NCBI GenBank assembly: GCA_023055425.1
Contig: JALGPY010000007.1
Coordinates: 22,330,001-22,394,000, forward strand
Direction: 5' to 3'
DNA length: 64,000 bases
Origin: Linanthus parryae
Lineage: Eukaryota; Streptophyta; Magnoliopsida; Ericales; Polemoniaceae
Below the pieces are notes generated by a model. The model saw only the letters and a program-made list of their open reading frames with translations. It searched no databases and had not been told where the DNA came from. This document shows positions 43,953 through 55,147 of this stretch, piece by piece; the stretch's first letter is position 1, and each line of letters begins with the position of its first letter. The translations under genes and the position numbers were made by a program.

Positions 43953-44390
43953 TTATTCAAGAACGCAGGTGTCAACTCCGGGAATGATGTCCCTCAAAGG
44001 AGGAACATCATCTCTTCCGGCATCAACTTGCCCCTCGCGGTCTTTGTAACCAAAAGGCAAGGGAGCAGAAGCTGGGACCAGCTTGGTCTGAGTCGAAGCA
44101 GAAGCAGACCAAATGATCCTCCCCCCTTGAGCACCACCTTCGTGCGCATCACAATTTTGTCGTGGAAGACCTTCAAGGCTTCTCTGATCTATCACAATAG
44201 CGGAAAAAAAATTAAAGAATACAACATTTGGGCGAACCGTAACAAGACTTTTCATTTAAAGACGGAACAAAACCTGCAAAGAAAGCTCCCTCACCAGAGT
44301 GATACTCAACTACTGCAGAATTATGCACCTGGGGTGCAGGAGCTTCATCACCGAGTTCAATACCCACGATTCCCTCAGTGTCCTTCGTGC
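43953..44390 (-). pseudogene. SHH2-like last exon (copy II), uninterrupted but frameshifted
   Basis: Starts after TTTTCAG with the phase-1 GC and reads TKDTEGIVGIELGDEAPAP, VEYHSGEGAFFAGFVPSLNE, then ..GSPKCCIL followed by TAA near 44213, where copy I reads on (CTLQLLFAIV). After an indel the frame picks up AIVIDQRSLEGLPRQN and ends DIIPGVDTCVLE at 43953. So it lacks the Copia insertion but has its own frame damage in a T-run. A complete SAWADEE domain is not recognisable. Confidence 0.6.
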
Positions 44391-44722
44391 CTGAAAATTT
44401 AACAGTTAAAGTCAACCCTTTTTAAGTCGACCCTATCCACCTAACTTGTTCAATTTTCTGCCCCTACATTTTCATACAGACGACAATGGAATCCAATTCA
44501 ATTTAGCCTTAGCTATAAAGACACACTAAAACCTTGGATTGTATGAATTTCCATAAATCACCACATGCTAGTAGGACGAACCCGCCGAGACATGACACCC
44601 TTTTAAGTAAAATCTCATAGTGAATTTGGGACACCTTTGACAATTTTTAAAATATTAAGTGGAACAATCATGGTTTTTGGTAAAATACTGTAAAGATAAT
44701 TCAAGAAGTGAAGATAGTTTAC

Positions 44723-44894
44723 CTGCCATGCCACCGACACAAACATGTACTGGATATGGCACTTGCGTCATATTTCTTACGGCAGTAGAATCCTCTCTAG
44801 GTATAGATGACACATGTGAGTTCATGGGAGTTGTACTCGTACCTGCGTTTGTCCTACCAATAGCACACTTCCTATTCAGAAACCAATTCCTCAC
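44723..44894 (-). CDS. SHH2-like homeodomain recognition-helix exon (copy II)
   Basis: 172-bp exon with the same borders as 19566-19737 (CTTCAG acceptor, GTAAAC donor). It reads VRNWFLNRKCAIGRTN and SSIPREDSTAVRNMTQ. The conserved glutamine of WFQNR is leucine here, which should weaken or abolish DNA contact if the domain ever bound DNA. Phase 0 in, phase 1 out. Confidence 0.66.
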
Positions 44895-45131
44895 CTGAAG
44901 AACAAAAAATGTACAATTAGGAACCTTCATTGATGATGATTCCGAAGTAAATCATCAAGACAAGAAAAGATGCTCAACTTGTTTTGCCTGAACGTGAACT
45001 GTTCCTGAACATTCTGGTTTAAGGCTACAAGAGACACCAAACAGAACAATAACAAGATCAGAAAATCGTAACATAACTTAATGTTGCACAAGAATTATAA
45101 TTAATGTTGGAAATCCTTCACCGAAAAATAC

Positions 45132-45221
45132 GCACTTGAAGATGTCCGCAATTACTTGAAGAACTAGAGGTGTTGGCACTTGAGTATTGTATTCTTGCAG
45201 TACAGTTTTCATCTCTGCAAC
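45132..45221 (-). CDS. SHH2-like homeodomain first-helix exon (copy II)
   Basis: 90 bp, VAEMKTVLQEYNTQVPTPLV then LQVIADIFKC; donor GTATTT, acceptor CAAAG. Counterpart of 19975-20064 with a few replacements. The purine run at 45229-45262 (T/C-rich on the minus strand) is its expanded polypyrimidine tract. Confidence 0.6.
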
Positions 45222-45339
45222 CTTTGAAAGATTAAAAAAAAAGAAAAAAAAGAAAGAAAAAGAAGCAAGTTATTGTTGAAGCAGCCCATCTATGACATCG
45301 GCAAAACCTTCATCATTATCAGACATCACTTTCCACATG

Positions 45340-46510
45340 CATTTTTACCAGTCTATAAAATTGTGGATTCGATAAAATTACATTTAGGAAGCTTTATAAA
45401 TTGGCATATAATCTTTATAAATGCATTTCTATTAATATCAACAAGCACAAACTTTTAATTATAGTTGAAAAATAACTAGCCATAAATAAGAATTATAATT
45501 TAGGGTTGACAAATATATAATCATATAAATGAAACATCTTAAAATATAGGCTTAACTTCTAATTGCAAACACTTAGTATATTAAAATTGGCTGATTGCAA
45601 TATCCATTTACAATAGTACTATCTTATTGAAACTGACGTTAACCCGTTATAGAATATTCTTTCTGTTGACATGTGTACTGTATTTCCTCTGAACAAGAAT
45701 TACCATCACCTGACCTAAATCAACCGAGCTCCATGACGAGCATTTTTCATCCTCATTTTGGTAATTGAAATTGTTCATCTTCATAGAAAGCAAGATGAGT
45801 TAGGCAGAACAATTTCAATTACCAAAATTGTCTTATTTCCTCTAAAACATGTATTGTCTCAAGATCAAGATGATTTCCTCTTGTTTGTTCATGTTCTAAA
45901 CAAGAAATAATTTTTTTTGAATCAACAAACAAGAAATTCAGTGACTGGAATTGTGACAAAATCATAAAATTTTAAATTGCTTTATCAATGGTCATACGAT
46001 AAAAAAATACTTAATTTTGTTTATTATTTAGACATGAAAATGGAAGTATGCTTGATGTGATAAAAAAAAAGTTTTAACTCTGAATATAAGACTTACCTGA
46101 AATATTTTTCAACCTTTTCATGAAATAGCAAGAACAACGATCTCTTCTGTGTGAAGTGTCATTTCATTCTTCGCGGGATGCCAATTCTATAACAAAATGT
46201 AATAAAATGAAATGAGAGAATGAACTTATCTTATCTAATAATAATCCTGTAAATAATTCATTAATAATTGTTCCCAACAAGAGTCGAGAATAATTCATCG
46301 ATGTGACGTAAATACCTGTTTCAAGTATCTGAAAGATCTAACGCTAAAAAGCTGTTGAGACCTTAAACCTAGCAATTATGGCAACATAAAAAATATATAT
46401 TTCATGACAGAAAATGATGACATAGAGAATGAAGAGGCGAAAGATGGTAATCGATATGAGGCGGCTATTATTCTTTACACAACTTCGGAGGCAATGTTTA
46501 TGTTTATATA
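45340..46510 (-). pseudogene. TATA/first-exon unit, copy D
   Basis: TATA box 46502-46510. Exon 1 (46316-46405) starts MKYIFFMLP then a TAA where unit A has CAA. Exon 2 near 46090-46190 has frameshifts (..REE-stop) and has lost KRLKNIS to STVE partly. As in unit A, SHH2-like exons follow downstream on the same strand, so if this unit is the promoter of that gene, copy II is broken at its start as well. Confidence 0.5.
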
Positions 46511-46980
46511 GCGAATAACCTAATGGAATGAGTCCATTTTGCGGCTCACTATGCACATCGAGCCCGGCCCAGTAAGGGTTTGCATGCACTTATTGCACTT
46601 TCAACCTCTTATTAAACTATGCAAGAGAAGACCACTCCCAAAGGATTATAGAAGAGGAGTCTAGGTCCCATACAAGCTGCTCAGCCCAAAGGATTTAAAC
46701 CCACTTTACATTATTGTAGCCCATTCAACTATAAGGGCACCTGCTATGAAACCCTACACCTACATTAGACGCTCTCTCTACCTTATCCTGATCCACCCGT
46801 TGATTTCCTCCCGTTGTGTTCATATATCTATTTATTGCTCTCTATTCTCTCTAGGAGAAATACACTGTACATTCATCCTCATCAATTCTATGTGAATGTA
46901 CATATTATTCCATTTCTCTATCACCTCTTACACTTTTAGCCTCAAATTTTTTTGTCATAACCTTCTTTTGTTTGGGAAAT

Positions 46981-47043
46981 CGGTGCTAGTTCAGTGGAAG
47001 AGCACATATAAACCCATCATATGGTTAGGTGGTTAAACCCCTA
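46981..47043 (+). repeat. tRNA-like SINE head (copy D)
   Basis: CGGTGCTAGTTCAGTGGAAG...GGTGGTTAAACCCC; nearly identical to 21808-21870. Confidence 0.5.
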
Positions 47044-47419
47044 CAAGATAGTATCTATAATCAATTTTAATACATACCACGAAAAACCTTCTTTTCTTAT
47101 ATACATTTGAAATTAAATTAGAGCAACAGTGCGTGAAATTCAATTAGAGCAACAAATGTGACTATATACATAGTCACATTTCAACATAAGACATCAATGT
47201 TTCACTAAGGTAGCTAGACATAGCTAGTATCTCGGTGCTTTAGATTATTTCTTTCACAAGCTACTTCCTCCTCTCAATTGGGGCCTCCTTAAAGATCACC
47301 AAGTGCTCTCCTTTATGTTCTTTCTTTCGTTAACATGTTCGTTCCTTCGTTAATTTCTCAAAGAATACTAGCTAACGTGCAGGTGCAACCTTTAAGAAAG
47401 GGTATAATCTCTTCAACAA

Positions 47420-47950
47420 GCCTATGAGGGAGTTGTTAATGTGCATGTGCACCTGATAGCTCGGTATTTAGACCTATCCAATGTCCAAACTTCCATTTTT
47501 AGGAGGTGGCTATGAGTATTAAGTGATATTTTACGGGATTTTAAGTGGTTTAGGCATATTTCGAGACAAGGAGATGGGATGCGAACGAGAGAGAAAGGAG
47601 CTCGGAAGAGACTTGGATGAGCGGAGACGCGAAGAAAACACAAGGAGATCATCTCATGAGGAAGTCTTGACGTCAAGAGGGCCAAATATCTAGAAAGGAA
47701 GCAAGAAGGAAAGAAAAAAGAATGTTATATGCAGAGTTGACCGTGGTATGACCCAACCATACAACGGTAAAAAGGATAGAGAGGTCGAGGAATGGAGCAA
47801 CAGAGTCCATACCGCAGTAAGGAGGATCGCATACCGTAGCAAGAAAGAGAGAGGACCCAAAAAAGCTTTCAGGAGATGATACCGCAGTAAGCCCACATGC
47901 ATACCGCGGTATGAATGCTGGAGTGGCGCAATGAACTTTTGGGGGACTTT
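47420..47950. repeat. Ty3-LTR-like fragment (copy D)
   Basis: Counterpart of 22250-22800, with the palindrome CATACCGCGGTATG at 47900-47913. Copy II then continues with LTR-like text (AACAATGAGTAGCTATGTTT near 48150) that copy I has replaced by other sequence between about 22790 and 23120. No gene between 47050 and 48943. Confidence 0.45.
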
Positions 47951-48943
47951 GGTAATTATTTCATAGTTACTCTAATTCCCTAGTTATCGTATCTTGGCAT
48001 CGGTTCATCATCTTGGGGCACTGGAGATCCATCTTTGAGTGAGAAATCATGGCAAAATCGTGAAAGCACATCAACTTTCTCGTTATCTTCGTTTGATTTC
48101 TTCCTCTTTTCATTAAAACTCTTGTAATGAGAAGACCTTGAATCTAGAAAACAATGAGTAGCTATGTTTTGATTTACTTACAACCCGTGTTGGGTGCTTG
48201 GGTTGGCTTTCAGATTAGTTTTTAATGACTTGTGACTCATAAAGAAGATTTGAGATTTGATTTATGTTTATTTTATATTCTTATTCTATCTTGCATAGTG
48301 GAGACATCTAGTGCGTTGGATTTTAATTAGACTAGTTGCATGCTGATGTGAAACTAATCTAAACGGAGAAATGCATTGAACACTTAAGGAAGCATACGCT
48401 TGCTGACATAGATGTGAATATAGGAACTTGGAGTAAAATTTACTGTAAAGCTTAACAAGGATCTAGGTTATAGCCAGAGGTGTGATTGCTTGCTAATGCA
48501 GGGTTACAATAATTGCTCGTTTGAACAAAATCTTGCATATATATTTTCTAGTTCATCGGAATTTTTTGAAAAAACTAACATAGTGCCCCCAACGAGGAGT
48601 CATAGTACCTTTATCTCTGACTTTAACTTAATTAAAATATCCCGGTTTATTACTTTTCCGTTTTTAGCATTTGATAAAGAAAACAACTTTTGCACTAAGA
48701 CTTAATAGCTAAAACGACACTCATTCATGTGGGCATGACATTTATCCAGGACTTTCTGGTATTACTGTATTCGACGTCATGCACTTGCGGTTTAGTTCGA
48801 CGTGGATCAACAACCTGAGCGGGCTCCGCACTCAGCGTTCTACAAACAAAGGACTGCCAAAATGAATACGCACCATTGGATTAGAAGAAATGAGAAGTTA
48901 CAAAGATGCCACACTAGTATAAACGCAATGTTAAAATAGTCTC

Positions 48944-50748
48944 TGATACGGTATCCGTATCAATATTTAGCTGCATATTTATTTATTAGTATTTAGGTTA
49001 TTTAATAATTCGGGCTTGGCCCGTTAGGTCTAGGATTAAGGTTAGCACTATCTATTTAAGCAGTGTACTTCTTCATGATTATTCAAGTAATGAAATAATT
49101 AATCTCTCCCTACACTGTCTCCCTACTCTCTCTCTCGTTCTCCCTAATCTTTTCCTTTATTTACAGTATTTTCAATTTATCGATACGCTTCGCGTATCAT
49201 TGGTGCTTTCATTGAGAGCGTCGGTCGGACTTTTTGTTCGCGACGCTCGCCCCCGGACTATATGGATCTCCCGTTCGCGATTGTCGATTTCAGTCGTAAA
49301 GGGGTCCAACTAGCGCTCCTCGATGAAATCGACGAGCTCTACCAACAAGGTGAAATAATTAACTGTCTCATCATTGGAGACCTGGAAGAACTTCAAGCAA
49401 GTGGGTACATCACCCAGTCAGATCTGGAGTACCTCGAAGCAAGTCGGAAACAATTCTGATTGATATACATGGATGAATTTGGTGGCCTGCAGGATATAAT
49501 CAGAGACGGCGAACTGTTAGATGAAGAACAGCCGCCACCATCGCCACCTCCGCCTTCCGTCAAACAGCTAGATCCGCTGCCACAATCACAAACCCAGCAG
49601 ATCAGCGGTGTCCTTCCGACGCTTCCACACTCGCTGCAACCGCAGCCAATGCCGTTGATTACGGCGAATCACCCGTCGCCGGCGATCCAGACCCCGGCAA
49701 AACCAGAGGTGACCGCCACAGCCAACCGCGCACTCCCATCGCCGTTTCCCGAGACCCACGGCCGCCGGACGAACGAGAAAACGCCGATACAACCACAGTC
49801 CGCTGCCATCGCGTTGTTCCATACGCCATCCGACCCGAACCCACTGTCGCCGTCTCCACCGTCGCTAGAGAAGCTTCACCCGACACTCCCAGTCACCAGC
49901 GTCCTCCTCAAGACCAACGTCGGCCTACGGCGCAACCAATCGACCGTCGGATATCACCTGGGTTGGGTTCGGCCGCCGGAGAGCAAGTATCCCTCGCCGT
50001 TTCCCCTTCAAGCCGACGGGACTCCTCTACGGCTCGATCTAGCCGAATTTTGGCTTTCGGCTCAATTTGAGCCACCAGCTCCTAAATGGCTCGGTTTAGC
50101 CGGCTCTGCGAATACGGCTCGGCTTGAGTCTCTCAACCCTTGGCTTGGCTTCCTTCCCATTAATTTTGGGTTGGGTTCTCTATTTGGGTTGACTTTTCTA
50201 TTTAAGCCCAACTCTTCAATTGGGTTCAAATTTTCATTTGGGTTCTATTTTTCTTGTGGGTTTAATTTTGTTTGGAAGAAAATGTTGTGTGTGAGGATTA
50301 TTTAGGCCCACAACGCGATGTTCTAAACACCGTCCTCTACCCGTTTGATCCGGGCAAGATTAGTGGCGAGTTGAGACTACGAAGTGGCGTTTTGAAGACT
50401 GTTAGACGTCAATTCGACCCGGGCAAGAATAGAAGCAATTTTTCAACGTCCGCCTTGAGGGCAAGGCGATTTTCAAGTGTGGGGGAGTTGATACGGTATC
50501 CGTATCAATATTTAGCTGCATATTTATTTATTAGTATTTAGGTTATTTAATAATTCGGGCTTGGCCCGTTAGGTCTAGGGTTAAGGTTAGCACTATCTAT
50601 TTAAGCAGTATACTTCTTCATTATTATTCAAGCAATGAAATAATTAATCTCTTCCTACACTATCTCCCTACTCTCTCTCTCTCTCGTTCTCCCTAATCTC
50701 TTATTTTATTTACAGTATTTTCAATTTATCGATACGCTTCACGTATCA
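48944..50748 (+). mobile_element. Small LTR element with one long ORF, no pol (copy II)
   Basis: LTRs 48944-49199 and 50489-50748; perfect target duplication GTCTC at 48939-48943 and 50749-50753. Same primer-site candidate and polypurine tract as the copy-I element. No pol domains. Confidence 0.9.
49262..50305 (+). pseudogene. Proline-rich protein of the small LTR element (copy II), one stop
   Basis: ATG 49262 opens the same protein as at 24820. It reads MDLPFAIVDFSRKGVQLALL and onwards, keeps CAG where copy I has TAG, but has TGA at 49457-49459 where copy I has CGA. It then continues in the same frame (MDEFGGLQDIIRDGELLDEE, Pro-rich tract, FGLTFLFKPNSSIGFKFSFG) to a frameshift and stop at 50305. 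The two copies together show one original frame of about 400 codons. No family recognised. Confidence 0.65.
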
Positions 50749-50753
50749 GTCTC

Positions 50754-51393
50754 TGTATAATCATGAAGAAGCACAAAACTTCGGGTAATAGCAAGAAACA
50801 CCCCAACACTTGTTGTATCTTCAGTTGCAGCAACATTTGATCACTTGAGCTTTATGAAGAAACGCGGAGATCCTGTTTCTTTGTCAGTTGAGGACGACAC
50901 GCCAAGTTCAGGTTGGACTTTGTTCGGATTGCTTATTCTGGGAGAAATACACTTGTTGCATAGGAAAGAGAACTAAAATAGTGATGTCTGAGATGGAAAA
51001 ACATGAACCTCTCAATTTCATTGATTTGGATGAAAAGCTACGAAACACTGTAACATGACAGATCAAAATTAAGTAAAATACTACAAGCTGGAGGCAATTA
51101 GTTTCAGTCTTCTCCAAAGTTCCAAAGCCCGGACCCTCTTGTCTCACAACCGCAATTGCAACTTGAGACTATCCGAGATCGCAATAGATGATGGAAAAAA
51201 GAAACATGGTTTTACATTAAAAACAGACAATCTCCAATACAAGTTGTTGAACTCGAACTTAAATAAATCTCCGATGAAAAAACCCAGAGTAGTTGAGAAA
51301 AACATGAAACATTCAATTTCAAGGAATCGAACAAGGGTTCAATTCTACTCATTCTATATTGTAAGGAATGAAAGGTTCCATTACACAAAGCGG
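50754..51393. other. Duplicated intergenic sequence 3' of DRB-like gene (copy II)
   Basis: Counterpart of 26308-26946; no gene seen. The plus-strand frame at 51139-51525 overlaps the DRB 3' end and is a by-product of it. Confidence 0.4.
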
Positions 51394-52120
51394 TCAAGAT
51401 TTGGAATGGATGATCTCGGACAACAAGTTCCTCAATTCCCCTGCATTATCATCACCTGCATAGCGAATGAAACTTTTATTAATATTTCAAAAAAAGAACA
51501 TGACTTATCAAATGAGAGAAACTGAAAGTTAGCTACCAGTGAGTGCTAGAATAGCCGCTCGAGCTGCCCACTGCTCTGCCTCCTTCTTTTTCTTTCCTCC
51601 ATCACTTGTATAAGTAGAATTCATAAATCTCACAGAACAATCAAAAAGCCCATCCGTCCTTTGTTTTGTCGAATAAATCGGATCCACTTGAGAAGACTTG
51701 AGCGCAAACTCATTGAGAACCGATTTAAAGTCCTGAATATTCATGGTTAATTGACAAACCATAACTCAGTAAAGATCTTAAAATATTGAAAGTTTAAAAA
51801 CTTTTTATTAACATATGATTAATAACAAGGACAAAAGAGAACTAAGAACATACCAAATCTGCAACAGTGGGATGACCAACTGCAGGTTGTGGAAGGGCAT
51901 CAAGGGCTACCCTGGCAGCGTCTTGTTCAGCATCGACACACTTGCGAAATGTCCTTTCAGTTGAACATTGATAGGTCACGCCATTGACCTCGACTTGGGA
52001 CCTCCAACTGGGAAGGTGGTCCTCATCTCCTTCTTCTCTCCGCGATATATACACAGGTAGTTTCATCATTACAGCATGTTGCACGTACTCTTGCAATCGG
52101 TTCTTGTACGTAGAAACCAT
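51394..52120 (-). CDS. DRB-like double-stranded RNA-binding protein (copy II)
   Basis: Exons 51854-52120, 51537-51732 and 51394-51455 with the same GT-AG borders as the other two copies; 174 residues with two dsRBDs. It differs from the left palindrome copy by YVQHAVMM (R to H) in dsRBD 1 and AARAAILAL (T to A) in dsRBD 2. TATA box near 52213-52220. It is a single gene here: there is no inverted partner, so this arrangement is probably ancestral and the palindrome is specific to copy I. The two domains without a long C-terminus make it a short DRB. Confidence 0.88.
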
Positions 52121-52220
52121 CTGATTTTTCGGGGAGCGCTAGTAAATTGTTTGTAGAGTCAAAAAATGAGAAAATTACAATCTTATGAAAAAAGAAATGA
52201 ACTTTGAGGAGTCTTTATAG

Positions 52221-53200
52221 AATCATCATGAAATCATGTGAGGAAATAATTAGTATGTGCTTATTTAAGTTATTTGATTATCTTAAACTATGAATGTAAT
52301 ACTTATATTTTATTATCTTAAACTATGATCTAATACTTGTGGTAAATTTTCAATTGCGTTTATTAGATGTAGGCTAGCTCTTGATTTCAATACATATTTT
52401 GAACTTCTTTTGTTTGGATTTTGTCCTTATTCTGTTTAAAATTTCTAAATTTGATTGGTTCTTATGAACAAACTGACATGAATATGCAATGTGATATAAT
52501 AATTGATTAACATTGATAATTATCCTAAGTACTATCCTATGAATAAATTAATAATTATATTAATGGTTTTGTTAAGACAGAATAACAGATGTTTGGTACA
52601 TGAATAATTACGATGATGCTTTTGGAAAATAAAAATAAAAAATTATTCAATGGGATTAATTTTTTTATATTTCCATTAACGACTCTATGCATAAAATTTA
52701 AATTTACCATGAAGGTAGGTTTTAATACTAGTGATTGTAATTAAAAAAAAAAATAAGGGACAATTTAATACAATTAATTATAATATCGTAAGCAGACAAT
52801 AAAACCTACCAATATAATCAATCATCTATCATTATTAATAAACTCAAAATCCAATTACTACACATGTAATCTATTGAATGGCATATATGAAAACCAAAAT
52901 TCATCCATTAATATATGAACAATACACTAGTATAATAAACAATAAGCTTGAACCCAACGATTTGTACTTTTTGTTGAAAAATAAAATAATTTTATTTTTT
53001 TATATTTTTCTTCTAATTTGAAACCTTGTGGAGACCCTTGAGCTGTTTGAGAATTACCAACCTGTTCCTATTTTTTAGTTTCAACCTGTCTTTCTTTCCT
53101 TCTTTTTATTTAAGAAAGACTTGTATTTTGTTGAATATGAAGTAATATACAAGAAAATCGAAATTTATTGTGACATATATGTGACTACTTTTTTTAGAAT
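52221..53200. other. AT-rich sequence upstream of DRB (copy II), no gene
   Basis: The first ~700 bp match the outer part of the palindrome arm; a single copy of the spacer unit lies at about 52859-52932. The rest is AT-rich with no recognisable feature until the SINE-like head at 53201-53274. Confidence 0.4.
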
Positions 53201-53369
53201 TGCATCACATAGCCCGGTTTGAACCCTGGACAAAATGCAAGGACTTCAAATGCTCTACCATTGAGCTAGCACCCATTTACCACATGTGAACAATATAATG
53301 CATACATCATTTCTCTCTTTGTACTTCGTTGAATTTTTATATAAATACAATTACGAAGGTTTTTTAACC

Positions 53370-54540
53370 AGTCTATAACTTTGTGGACTCAATAAAAATA
53401 CATTTAGGAAGCTTATGTACCAATGTATAAGTAAATTGGTACATAATCTTTATAAATGTATTTCTATCAATATTCAACAAGCACGTAACTTCTAATTAGA
53501 GCTAAAAAATAACTAGCCATATATTAAATTTATTTCATAGGGTTAACAAACATATAATCTCAAAAATGAAACATCTTAAAATATAGGCTTAACTTCTAAT
53601 TGTAAACTCCTAGTATATTGAAATTGGTTGATTGCAATCTCCATTTACAATAGTGCTATCTTATTGAAACTAGAAAACACATTTCGTTAATCCCATTATG
53701 GAATATTGCGTTAGTTGGCACGTGTACCCCATCTCCTCAAAACAAGAACCACCACCTGACCTAGATCAACCGAGCTCCTTGACGACCATTTCTCATCCAC
53801 ATTTTGGTAATTGAAATCCTTCCTCCTAACTCATCTTGAACAAATTCAAATTACAAAAAACGTTTTATTTCCTCAAAAAACATGTCGGCCAAGATCAGAT
53901 GATTTCCAATTTCTAGTATGTTCAAACTCTAAACACGAAACAATTTTTTTGAATAACAAACAAGAAATTCAGTGTCATAAATTTATGACAAAATCATAAA
54001 ATTTTAAATTCTTTTTATCAATGGTGATACGATAGGAAAAGACTTAATTTTGTTTACTATATGGATATGAAAATGAAAGTATGCTTGATATGATAAAAAC
54101 AAAGTTTAACCGAATAAAAGACTTACTTCGACTGTTGAAATATTTTTCAACCTTTCCACTGAAATAGCATGAACAACGATCTCTTCTTTGCTTAGCGTCA
54201 TTTCATTCTTCGGGGGATGCCAGTTCTATAACAAAATATAATAAACTGAAATGAGAGAATACACTTATCCAGTAATATTCATAGTTCATCAATAATTCTG
54301 TCCAATAAGAGTCGAGAATAATTCATCAAAGTGACGTAAATACCTGTTTCAAGTATCTGAAAGATCTAAGGCCACAAAGATATTGAGACCTTAAACCTAT
54401 AATTTGCGGCGACATGAAAAATATATATTTCATGATAGTTGATGAGGACATAGAGAATGATGAGCCGGAAGATGGTAATCGATATGAGGCGGCTATTATT
54501 TTTTACACTAAACTTCATAGACAATGTTTAGGTTTATATA
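53370..54540 (-). pseudogene. TATA/first-exon unit, copy E
   Basis: TATA box 54532-54540; exon 1 54344-54433 (MKYIFFMSPQII..., end RSFRYLKQ) is open; exon 2 near 54125-54220 reads EEIVVHAISVERLKNISTVE but is out of frame with its start (..ASPEE-stop). No SHH2-like exons follow. A SINE head lies at 54703-54766. Confidence 0.5.
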
Positions 54541-54702
54541 GAAAATAACCTAATGAAACGAGACGATTTTGCGGCTCACTATGCACATCGAGCCCGACCC
54601 AGTACCGCTCACCGATAGGGTTTACACGTACTTAATTGCACTTTCACCTCTTACATTTATAATCTTAAAGTTTTGTGTCATAAACTTCTTTCCTTTAGCA
54701 AA

Positions 54703-54766
54703 TCGGTGCCAGTTCAGTGAAAGGATTTATAAACCCATCATATGGTTACGGGTTACACCCCGACTA
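54703..54766 (+). repeat. tRNA-like SINE head (copy E)
   Basis: CGGTGCCAGTTCAGTGAAAG...GGTTACGGGTTACACCCCG; the most diverged of the five. Confidence 0.4.
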
Positions 54767-55147
54767 GATAGTATCTATAGTCGGTTTTAATCTATACGGA
54801 AAAAAACTTTCTTTCCTTGAATACATTATCAAATTAAATTATAAATGAAAGATCATAGTCCAAGAAAACTATATACGTAGTCACTTACAACACAAGACAT
54901 CAGTGTCTCACTAAGGTAACTAAACATAGCCAGTATCTTGGTGCTTTAGATTATTTCTTTCACAAGCTACTTCCTGCTCTCAATTGGGGCCTCCTAAAAG
55001 ATCACCAAGTGCTCTCCTTTGTGTTCATTTTTTAGTTAACATGTCTGCTCCTTCGCCAAATTTCTCAAAGAATACTAGCTAACGTGCAGGTGCAACCTTC
55101 AAGAAAGGATATAATCTCTTCAACAAGCCTATTGAGGGAGTTGTTAA

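Noticed and set aside
53201..53274. A tRNA gene on the minus strand (GGGTGCTAGCTCAATGGTAGAGC...)
   Set aside because: A- and B-box-like sequences are good but the anticodon and acceptor stems do not pair, and a diverged relative at 34111-34183 suggests a SINE.
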